From Cloacibacterium caeni (lineage in GTDB: Bacteria; Bacteroidota; Bacteroidia; Flavobacteriales; Weeksellaceae), in contig NZ_OU015321.1 of assembly GCF_907163105.1 (NCBI RefSeq), positions 2,371,001 through 2,435,000 on the forward strand: DNA of 64,000 nucleotides, given 5' to 3'. Position 1 is the first letter of the stretch. Each line of letters starts with the position of its first letter. Made by a program: the position numbers and the translations under genes. Positions 8,788 through 15,415 of this stretch are shown here, piece after piece. The notes beneath the pieces are model-generated. The model did no database searches and was not told the origin of the DNA. It was given only the letters and a program-made list of their open reading frames with translations.

Positions 8788-8812
8788 ATATATTTTTTTT
8801 TAAAAAAGTCTA

Positions 8813-8820
8813 CAAAGTTA
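8813..8820 (-). promoter_or_regulatory. Candidate -7 box for the phosphorylase-like gene
   Basis: TAACTTTG matches the Bacteroidota TAnnTTTG consensus, 25 bases before the start codon. No clear TTTG -33 partner is seen. Confidence 0.4.
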
Positions 8821-9041
8821 CAACTTTTATTTTGAATTTATGATAAGAGTACTTAATTGTATTGATTTTGAGATGTTTAAGTTCATTTTTGTTCAAAATG
8901 ATTTTGTTTCTCTAAAGTATGAACAAAAGCACAAACAAAGATTAATTTTACATTAAAATAGATTTAAGTTATCGGTTTTATTGATTTGCTATTCAAAAAT
9001 CTATGTAAAATTTACAAATACCCTTAAAATTTTAGGGGTGT

Positions 9042-9074
9042 TTTGTAAAAGTTTCGATTTTTTACTTAAATTTG
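9042..9074 (+). promoter_or_regulatory. Promoter of glnN
   Basis: TTTG at 9042-9045 and TAAATTTG at 9067-9074 are separated by 21 bases, matching the Bacteroidota TTTG / TAnnTTTG promoter pattern. The chosen glnN start follows 20 bases later, which supports the internal ATG over the longer reading frame. Confidence 0.6.
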
Positions 9075-9094
9075 CTGAAAATTTCAACACCTAT

Positions 9095-11290
9095 ATGTCA
9101 ACATTAAGATTTAAAGCGTTAGAAACGCTTCCTTTTAAAAACTTTAGAAAAGATAATCACGTAGAAGTTCCTGCGAAATTATCAGAATTGTATTGCGAAA
9201 ATGTTTTCTCTGAAGAAACCATGAGAGAATATTTAACCAAAGAAGCATTTCAGTCTATCTTAGATGCTATAAGAAAAGGAACAAAAATCCAAAGACATAT
9301 CGCAGATCAGGTTGCTGTAGCAATGAAAGATTGGGCTTTGTCTAAAGGAGTGACTCACTACACTCACTGGTTTCAGCCATTAACAGGAGCTACTGCAGAA
9401 AAGCACGATTCATTTTTTACTCCAATTGAAGGGGGAAGAGCTATCGAAAGATTTAACGGTGGAATGCTTATTCAGCAAGAACCAGACGCTTCTTCTTTCC
9501 CAAATGGTGGAATTAGAAATACTTTCGAAGCGAGAGGTTATACAGCTTGGGATCCTACTTCTCCAGCTTTTATTATGGGAACTACACTTTGTATTCCTTC
9601 TATTTTTATTTCTTATACTGGTGAAACATTAGATTACAAAGCACCATTATTAAGAGCTTTACATGCTGTAGACGAAGCGGCAACAGAAGTAATGCAATAT
9701 TTTGATAAAAATGTAACAAAGGTGATTCCTACTTTAGGTTGGGAACAAGAATACTTTTTAGTTGACTCTGCATTATATCAATCAAGACCAGACTTAGTAT
9801 TAACAGGTAAAACGTTATTAGGACATTCTCCTGCAAAAGGTCAACAGTTAGATGATCATTATTTCGGTTCTATTCCTACTAGAGTGATGAATTTTATGAA
9901 GGAGCTAGAAATAGAATGTATGAAATTGGGAATTCCTGTTACCACAAGACATAATGAAGTTGCTCCAAACCAGTTTGAGTTGGCTCCGATGTTTGAAGAA
10001 GCAAACGTAGCAGTAGACCACAATTCACTTTTGATGGATGTGATGGCAAGAGTAGCTCACAAACATCATTTCCATATTTTACTACACGAAAAACCATTTG
10101 CTGGAGTAAACGGAAGTGGAAAACACAATAACTGGTCACTTTCTACAGATACTGGCGAAAATTTATTAAGCCCAGGGAAAAATCCTAAGAAAAACTTACA
10201 GTTTTTGACTTTCTTCGTGAATACGATTAAAGCAGTTCATGAATATGCAGATTTATTAAGGGCAAGCATTGCTTCTGCAAGTAATGACCACAGATTAGGA
10301 GCAAACGAAGCGCCACCAGCAATTATTTCTGTTTTCATCGGTTCACAATTATACGGTGTACTTTCTGAATTAGAAAAAGTGACTAATGGAAAACTTTCTC
10401 CAGAAGAAAAGACAGAATTAAAACTAAATGTAGTAGGTAAAATTCCAGAAATTTTATTAGATAATACAGATAGAAACAGAACTTCGCCTTTCGCATTTAC
10501 AGGAAATAAGTTTGAAATTAGAGCAGTAGGTTCTTCTGCAAATTGTGCAGAATCTATGACAGTAATGAATACCATCGCTGCAAAACAATTAAAAGAATTC
10601 AAAAAAGAAGTAGATGCTTTAATTGAGAAAGGCCTTAAAAAAGATGAAGCTATTTTCAATGTGTTAAGAGAATACATCAAACAATCGAAAAACATTATGT
10701 TCGAAGGAGATGGGTATTCTGATGATTGGGCAAAAGAAGCACAGAAAAGAGGTTTATCTAACCTTAAAACTACTCCAGAAGCTTTAGGAAGAGAAATGGA
10801 CAAAAAATTCGTGAAACTTTACGAAGAAATGGGCGTTTTCTCTCATGTAGAAGTAGAAGCTAGAAACGAAATTAAGTTAGAAAAATATTCTACAGTAATT
10901 GATATTGAAGCTAGAGTTTTGGCAGATATTGCTAGAAATCACATCATTCCAGCTGCATTAAACTATCAGAACAGATTGATAGACAATGTAAAAGGATTAA
11001 AAGAAATTTTCGGAGATAAAGAATTCAAAGCTTTGGCAAAAGAACAAATGAGTTTAATTACTCAGATTTCTGAAAACGTTTCTATTATTAAGTTAGGAGT
11101 AGAAGAGTTGTTAAAAGCAAAAGATAAAGCAAAATCTACTACCAACTCACAGAAACAGGCAGAAGCCTATTGTAACGAAGTGAAGCCATTGTTTGATAAA
11201 ATTAGGGAAGCATCAGACGCATTAGAAATGATGGTAGATGATGAGCTTTGGCCACTCACAAAATACAGAGAATTATTATTCACCAGATAA
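9095..11290 (+). CDS. glnN: Type III glutamine synthetase
   Basis: A 731-residue GSIII enzyme that makes glutamine from glutamate, ammonia and ATP in the cytosol. The start at 9095 (MSTLRFKALETL) follows a good promoter; the longer frame from 8981 crosses that promoter. Family features are the long N-terminal region, RHNEVAPNQFELAP and the following AVDHN (glutamate/metal site), NGSGKHNNWS (ATP/metal site) and the late NRTSPFAFTGNKFE with its essential Arg and Glu. The length of about 730 separates it from type I enzymes (about 450-470). It is monocistronic with a strong terminator. The GSI-type adenylylation loop is not apparent. Confidence 0.95.
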   Translation: MSTLRFKALETLPFKNFRKDNHVEVPAKLSELYCENVFSEETMREYLTKEAFQSILDAIRKGTKIQRHIADQVAVAMKDWALSKGVTHYTHWFQPLTGATAEKHDSFFTPIEGGRAIERFNGGMLIQQEPDASSFPNGGIRNTFEARGYTAWDPTSPAFIMGTTLCIPSIFISYTGETLDYKAPLLRALHAVDEAATEVMQYFDKNVTKVIPTLGWEQEYFLVDSALYQSRPDLVLTGKTLLGHSPAKGQQLDDHYFGSIPTRVMNFMKELEIECMKLGIPVTTRHNEVAPNQFELAPMFEEANVAVDHNSLLMDVMARVAHKHHFHILLHEKPFAGVNGSGKHNNWSLSTDTGENLLSPGKNPKKNLQFLTFFVNTIKAVHEYADLLRASIASASNDHRLGANEAPPAIISVFIGSQLYGVLSELEKVTNGKLSPEEKTELKLNVVGKIPEILLDNTDRNRTSPFAFTGNKFEIRAVGSSANCAESMTVMNTIAAKQLKEFKKEVDALIEKGLKKDEAIFNVLREYIKQSKNIMFEGDGYSDDWAKEAQKRGLSNLKTTPEALGREMDKKFVKLYEEMGVFSHVEVEARNEIKLEKYSTVIDIEARVLADIARNHIIPAALNYQNRLIDNVKGLKEIFGDKEFKALAKEQMSLITQISENVSIIKLGVEELLKAKDKAKSTTNSQKQAEAYCNEVKPLFDKIREASDALEMMVDDELWPLTKYRELLFTR

Positions 11291-11298
11291 TCACAACT

Positions 11299-11328
11299 TC
11301 CCTCTCCATTTCGAGAGGGATTTTTTTT
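11299..11328 (+). terminator. Rho-independent terminator of glnN
   Basis: Arms TCCCTCTC and GAGAGGGA (11299-11306, 11313-11320) are followed by eight T. It lies between glnN and the acetyltransferase start at 11338. Confidence 0.9.
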
Positions 11329-11337
11329 AATATTAAT

Positions 11338-11796
11338 ATGAAAATAGATATCCTAAAAACCGAATCCCATCACAAAGATTTCCAAAAATTAGTCTACGAA
11401 TTAGATCTTTATCTTGCAGAAATAGACGGAGAAGACCATTCTTTTTATGCTCAATATAATAAGCTAGATGCTATAAAAAACTGTATTATTATTTATATAG
11501 ACAAAGAACCCATTGCTTGTGGTGCTTATAAAAAATATGATGACCAAACCATCGAAGTTAAAAGAATGTTTACCAAAGAGCACTATAGAGGAAAAGGATA
11601 TGCTAAAATGGTTCTATTGCTTCTTGAAAAATGGGCAAAAGAAGAAGGTTACAATTTTTCTGTTTTAGAAACTGGAGTTCAGCAAGTTTCGGCGGTTCAT
11701 CTTTATGAAAAGTCCGGCTATTCTCGTATTCCTAATTATGAACCTTATGAAAATGTAGAAAATAGCATTTGTTTTCTAAAACAGTTAGTGTATTGA
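11338..11796 (+). CDS. GNAT-family N-acetyltransferase
   Basis: A 152-residue acetyltransferase. The start at 11338 is just past the glnN terminator; the longer frame from 11248 runs back into glnN. The acetyl-CoA loop RGKGYA (preceded by VKRMFTKEHY) and the following amphipathic helix ending in LLEKWAKEEGY are the GNAT motif A; AVHLYEKSGYSRI is motif B. The substrate cannot be read from sequence. Since it begins after the terminator, it is either transcribed by read-through or from a weak promoter of its own. Confidence 0.8.
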   Translation: MKIDILKTESHHKDFQKLVYELDLYLAEIDGEDHSFYAQYNKLDAIKNCIIIYIDKEPIACGAYKKYDDQTIEVKRMFTKEHYRGKGYAKMVLLLLEKWAKEEGYNFSVLETGVQQVSAVHLYEKSGYSRIPNYEPYENVENSICFLKQLVY

Positions 11797-11924
11797 TTTT
11801 AAGAAATTTACGTGACAAATTTAATAATAAAGAATTTGCTCCGTTAAAGTTTACATCATTATAGACTAGCGTTATATAATTTATAGATTTTGACAATATT
11901 TTGTTAAAAAGTCTTAAAAAAAAA

Positions 11925-11969
11925 TTCCGCAGGATTTCCAAAATAGGAGCCTCGCGGAAATTTTTTTTT
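11925..11969 (+). terminator. Terminator hairpin after the GNAT gene
   Basis: TTCCGCAGG (11925-11933) pairs with CCTCGCGGAA (11950-11959, one bulged C) and is followed by nine T at 11961-11969. The minus-strand side is also T-rich, so it may work both ways. It lies about 130 bases after the GNAT stop codon, farther than usual. Confidence 0.65.
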
Positions 11970-12051
11970 AACATATGAAAGACAAATGTTAAAAAATGTT
12001 AAATTTTTTGATTAACTGACAATTATCAAGTCCTAAAAAACTTGTATAATA

Positions 12052-12059
12052 TACTTTTG
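12052..12059 (+). promoter_or_regulatory. Candidate -7 box of the NlpC/P60 gene
   Basis: TACTTTTG fits TAnnTTTG, 41 bases before the chosen ATG. It lies immediately upstream of a longer-frame TTG codon at 12062, which supports the downstream ATG at 12101 as start. No -33 TTTG is seen at the expected distance. Confidence 0.45.
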
Positions 12060-12100
12060 TCTTGTCTAAAAAAGAAATCTACACAGATAATCAAATAAAT

Positions 12101-12763
12101 ATGAAGAAAAGAGTTTTGCTAAGTTTGGTTGCAATTATTTCCATCTTCTCGTTGCAATCTTGTGTAACAAACTACGTTGTTTCTACACCTACAAAATACA
12201 AATCTAGTACCAAACTAGATAAAATAAATACTAAAAATCTAAATTCTGCGAGCAAAAGTTCTTATGATAGCTATAATGCAACTTTTGAAATGGCAAAAAA
12301 ATCAGAAATGGCTGCTTTGATTACGGGAGCGATTTCTCATGCTAAAACGATTGATGATATTCTAAGTGAAGCGAATACATATCTTGGAACACCATACAGA
12401 TTTGGTGGTTCTACCAGAAGTGGAATAGATTGTTCAGCATTCGTTTTAAACGTTTATGAAGAAACTACAGGTTTAGAATTGCCAAGAGTAGCGGCAGAAC
12501 AAGCTGAGCTAGGAGAAAGAGTAGAGAGACAGCAATTGCAAAAAGGAGATTTAGTTTTCTTTGCGCACAACAGAAGAATCTCTCACGTAGGAATAGTACA
12601 AGAAGTTACACCAGAAGGAGAAATTAAATTTATTCATGCAGCTACTTCTAGAGGTGTTATGGTTTCTTCACTTAATGATTCTTATTGGGGACCAAAATAT
12701 AGATTTGCCAAAAGAATTCTAAAAGAAGATCAAAATATTGCTACTGCAGAAGCAACGAATTAA
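12101..12763 (+). CDS. NlpC/P60-family cell-wall hydrolase lipoprotein
   Basis: A 220-residue lipoprotein. The start at 12101 gives a signal peptide ending in the lipobox LQSC (Cys21); an earlier TTG would spoil it. After a 60-residue linker the papain-like NlpC/P60 domain (about 85-210) shows the catalytic Cys in GIDCSAF (Cys111), His162 in SHVGIV and a third polar residue His179 in FIHAAT. Such enzymes cut D-glutamyl-diaminopimelate or similar bonds in peptidoglycan, probably from the outer membrane here. It lies opposite the elongation operon and originally shared a terminator region with rodA. Confidence 0.88.
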   Translation: MKKRVLLSLVAIISIFSLQSCVTNYVVSTPTKYKSSTKLDKINTKNLNSASKSSYDSYNATFEMAKKSEMAALITGAISHAKTIDDILSEANTYLGTPYRFGGSTRSGIDCSAFVLNVYEETTGLELPRVAAEQAELGERVERQQLQKGDLVFFAHNRRISHVGIVQEVTPEGEIKFIHAATSRGVMVSSLNDSYWGPKYRFAKRILKEDQNIATAEATN

Positions 12764-12790
12764 TATAGATTAATTAAATTAAATAGTGAT

Positions 12791-12826
12791 AAAAAACCTC
12801 CGCAACTAGTTGCGGAGGTTTTTTTA
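12791..12826 (+). terminator. Strong terminator after NlpC/P60, symmetric
   Basis: A near-perfect palindrome (AACCTCCGCAA and TTGCGGAGGTT around CTAG) is flanked by six A and by seven T, so it can stop transcription from both sides. Before the insertion sequence arrived it would have lain only a few bases beyond the rodA stop codon and could have served rodA as well. Confidence 0.9.
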
Positions 12827-12869
12827 TTTATGTCTTGTCCTGAAAAAAGTTGACTAAAAATTAGATAAT

Positions 12870-13244
12870 ATGTCAACAAAAAAGAAAATTTCAAAAATTC
12901 CAATTGCCCCACAAATTTATAGCGAAGCATTTAAACGTCAAGTTGTAAGTGAATTTGAGAGGGGTTTATTTACTAAAGCAGAACTTCGAAGACGTTACAA
13001 TATTCAAGGCAATAGTTGTCTACCAAGATGGTTAAAAAAATATGGTAAATTTACCTATGAAGATAAATTAACTATTGGTCGTCCTATGAAAGATCCTCAA
13101 CAACAGCGTATAAAAGAGCTAGAGGCTCAATTAGCAAAAAAAGAAGAAGAATTAAAAGTATTCAAACGATTTATTGAAATAGCTGAACGTGAGCTTAAAA
13201 TTGATATTGTAAAAAAGTCTGGTTCCAAGCAGTTGAAGAAATAA
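12870..13244 (+). CDS. IS3-family transposase OrfA (helix-turn-helix)
   Basis: A 124-residue basic protein. Residues about 14-60 form the DNA-binding helix-turn-helix (YSEAFKRQVVSEFERG then KAELRRRYNIQGNSCLPRWLKKYG). Residues about 80-110 form a short coiled coil rich in E and K, which serves multimerisation. Near its end the sequence A AAA AAG (13211-13217) is in the phase needed for -1 slippage into OrfB. Confidence 0.9.
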   Translation: MSTKKKISKIPIAPQIYSEAFKRQVVSEFERGLFTKAELRRRYNIQGNSCLPRWLKKYGKFTYEDKLTIGRPMKDPQQQRIKELEAQLAKKEEELKVFKRFIEIAERELKIDIVKKSGSKQLKK

Positions 13245-14137
13245 ATGTAAATAGTTCATTGACTATTTATGAGTTATGCGAACTGTTTGGATACACAAAA
13301 CAAGCATTTTACAAGCGAAAGTCAAAGGTAAAAACGCCTAAATACAACTCAGAATTATTACGAAGTTTAGTAGTTACTATTCGTAAGCAATTACCCCGAA
13401 CAGGTGGCAAGAAACTTTATGTAATGTTACAAGATGAATTTATAAAACATCATATATCAATTGGTCGGGATCATTTTTTAGATTTTTTAAAAGCCGAATA
13501 TTTACAAGTACCTAAAGTTCGAAGATATTACAAAACAACAAACTCAAGACATTGGATGAAACGCTATCCAAATTTAATTAGCAATTTTGTACTTAACAGA
13601 CCTGAGCAAGTTTGGGTTGCTGATATAACTTATTTACGAACAAAAGAGAAAACATACTATTTGCATTTACTCACTGATGCTTGTTCCAAGAAAATCGTTG
13701 GTTATCAACTGTCAGATAATTTAATGAGTTCAACTACAGTAAAAGCTTTAGAAATGGCTTTGATTAACAGGGAAACAAAAAATCAACTCATTCACCATTC
13801 TGATAGAGGTTTACAATATTGCAGTAAAGAGTATACCGAATTGTTAAAGAAAAACAATATTTTAATTAGTATGACGCAAGAATACGACCCGTATGAAAAT
13901 GCAGTAGCAGAAAGAGTAAATGGAATTTTAAAAGAAGAATTTGGTTTACATGAAATATTTGAAAACTATCAAAATTTAAACAAACAAGTTACACAAGCCA
14001 TAACTTTATACAACAATTTTAGAATACATATGTCAATTAATATGATAACTCCAAACCAAGCGCATCAACAAAAAACAATACAATTAAAACAATGGAAAAA
14101 AATAAATCGTAACAGAATTAATTCTGCTACGATTTAA
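13205..14137 (+). CDS. IS3-family transposase OrfB (DDE integrase core)
   Basis: The retroviral-integrase-like catalytic half. The frame opens at 13205; the first possible initiation codon is a TTG at 13259, but synthesis as an OrfAB fusion by frameshifting is more likely. It has the HTH_21-like region (VTIRKQLPRTGGKKLYVML) and the catalytic triad: Asp in VWVADITYL, Asp in HHSDRGLQY and Glu in ENAVAERVNGILKEE, with spacing as in DD(35)E enzymes. There are no stops or gaps. The stop at 14137 is 45 bases from the right end. Confidence 0.92.
   Translation, partial: YCKKVWFQAVEEINVNSSLTIYELCELFGYTKQAFYKRKSKVKTPKYNSELLRSLVVTIRKQLPRTGGKKLYVMLQDEFIKHHISIGRDHFLDFLKAEYLQVPKVRRYYKTTNSRHWMKRYPNLISNFVLNRPEQVWVADITYLRTKEKTYYLHLLTDACSKKIVGYQLSDNLMSSTTVKALEMALINRETKNQLIHHSDRGLQYCSKEYTELLKKNNILISMTQEYDPYENAVAERVNGILKEEFGLHEIFENYQNLNKQVTQAITLYNNFRIHMSINMITPNQAHQQKTIQLKQWKKINRNRINSATI
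13211..13217 (+). promoter_or_regulatory. Programmed -1 frameshift site (A AAA AAG)
   Basis: The heptamer is in phase with OrfA codons AAA AAG. The OrfB frame is open from 13205, upstream of the heptamer, so slippage gives a continuous OrfAB protein reading ...KKVWFQAVEEI. This is the classical arrangement for IS3 transposase production. Confidence 0.75.
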
Positions 14138-14182
14138 CTATATTTGAATTATTAACGAGTCAACCTTTTTTAGGACAACTCA

Positions 14183-15412
14183 TTATACGAGTGAATTCTT
14201 ATCTGCGTAATTTAATTTAAAGAAAATAGCGGTCATAATAGAGAATGCTAAAAGAGAACTCCCTCCATAACTGAAATAAGGTAGTGGAATTCCCACTGTA
14301 GGAAATAGTCCCATTACCATTCCTAAATTGATGGAAAAGTGCATGAGTAATATTCCAGCAAAACAATAACCGAAAACTCGGTTAAAAGTATTTTTTTGAG
14401 TTTCGGCTAAGTAAAATATTCTCCCGATATAAATGGCATAAAATAACACCAAAAGAAAACTTCCGAAGAAGCCCCATTCTTCTCCCACAGTACAGAAAAT
14501 GTAATCTGTCTCTTGTTCAGGAACGAACTTTCCTTGTGTTACAGAACCTTGCATGTACCCTTTTCCAAAAAAACCACCAGAACCAATAGCCGTTTTAGAA
14601 TACAATAAGTTATAACCAGAAGTATCTCGGAAAGCTTTTTCACCTTTGTAGAGAACTTCTATTCTTTCTCGCTGATGCTTTGGTAGTTTTTCCATGATTT
14701 TTGGAGTTCCAAAACTGATGCCGGCTAAAATTCCTAAGCTTCCGACAATGGTGACTATCGTAGGAACGCTCCAATGAATTTTTTGATAATTAAAGAGAAT
14801 GAAAATGAGGACTAAACCTACTAGAACTCCAGTAATGTAAAGAGGATTAAACGCAATCGACAAAAGAAAAACAGCTGCTAAAACAAATCCTACTATAAAT
14901 AGCCAACCATTTAATCCTTCTCTGTATAAAGCAATCGCAAACGCAGTAAATACTAATAATGAACCTACATCTGGAATGGATAAAACAACTAAAGCTGGCA
15001 CTCCAATAATAGCTAAAACCGTCAACTGTGATTTTCTCATTTTCAGATTAAAATCAGGTCCAGAAACGTAATTGGCGAGCATAAGTGCTGTCCCGATTTT
15101 TGCAAATTCAACGGGTTGCATGGTAAAACCGCCAAACTTGTACCAGTTTTTTTGACCTAAAATTTCAGTTCCAAAAACATGTAAACCTGCTAATGAAAGG
15201 ACGCCCAATATGAAAAAAATTCCCGCAAAGTTTTCAAAAAACTTTGTTCTCATAGTGAAAATTACAAGTCCTACCACGAGTGAAATTCCAAAAAATATAA
15301 ATTGTTTGGTTCCTAATCCTTCATCTACACTATAAATATTTGCTATTGCAAAAAGTGAAATAGCCAAGTATAGAAAAATGCCAAGTTTATCAATTCCTTC
15401 TGCCCATTTCAT
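14183..15412 (-). CDS. rodA: Rod-shape SEDS glycosyltransferase RodA
   Basis: A 409-residue inner-membrane protein of the SEDS family with about ten hydrophobic segments. It polymerises lipid II into glycan strands during elongation, in complex with PBP2 encoded just upstream. Family hallmarks are GQKNWYKFGGFTMQPVEFAK, the periplasmic loop region around KHQRERIEVL, EWGFFGS and the C-terminal GLFPTVGIPLPYFSYGGSS. It is the last gene of the mreB-mreC-mreD-mrdA-rodA unit, 3 bases after mrdA. Its stop codon TAA is part of the target duplication of the IS3 element, which has separated it from the terminator at 12791-12826. Confidence 0.95.
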   Translation of the reverse strand: MKWAEGIDKLGIFLYLAISLFAIANIYSVDEGLGTKQFIFFGISLVVGLVIFTMRTKFFENFAGIFFILGVLSLAGLHVFGTEILGQKNWYKFGGFTMQPVEFAKIGTALMLANYVSGPDFNLKMRKSQLTVLAIIGVPALVVLSIPDVGSLLVFTAFAIALYREGLNGWLFIVGFVLAAVFLLSIAFNPLYITGVLVGLVLIFILFNYQKIHWSVPTIVTIVGSLGILAGISFGTPKIMEKLPKHQRERIEVLYKGEKAFRDTSGYNLLYSKTAIGSGGFFGKGYMQGSVTQGKFVPEQETDYIFCTVGEEWGFFGSFLLVLFYAIYIGRIFYLAETQKNTFNRVFGYCFAGILLMHFSINLGMVMGLFPTVGIPLPYFSYGGSSLLAFSIMTAIFFKLNYADKNSLV

Positions 15413-15415
15413 CTT

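Larger units (their letters stand above)
8788..9094. other. Divergent intergenic region between the phosphorylase-like gene and glnN
   Basis: The 307 bases hold two TAnnTTTG boxes pointing outward: TAACTTTG on the minus strand (8813-8820) and TAAATTTG on the plus strand (9067-9074). The rest is AT-rich with A/T tracts; I see no gene, operator palindrome or riboswitch. Confidence 0.5.
11797..12100 (+). other. Intergenic region before the NlpC/P60 lipoprotein gene
   Basis: The 304 bases hold a terminator hairpin (11925-11969) and, near the end, a TACTTTTG box. No further gene or RNA is evident in the AT-rich remainder. Confidence 0.5.
12831..14182 (+). mobile_element. IS3-family insertion sequence, apparently complete
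   Basis: A 1352-base element bounded by TG...CA ends. The 25-base terminal inverted repeats (12831-12855 and 14158-14182) match at 21 positions; both contain TTGTCCT and TTGACT. It is flanked by a 3-base target duplication TTA (12828-12830 and 14183-14185), as expected for IS3. It carries orfA and orfB in frames 0 and -1, with an intact DDE triad, so it should be mobile or very recently so. The right-hand duplication is the rodA stop codon read on the minus strand. Confidence 0.93.

Noticed and set aside
8788-9094. Riboswitch or glutamine-responsive RNA upstream of glnN
   Set aside because: No conserved RNA motif or stable fold was recognised; the leader after the promoter is only about 15 bases.
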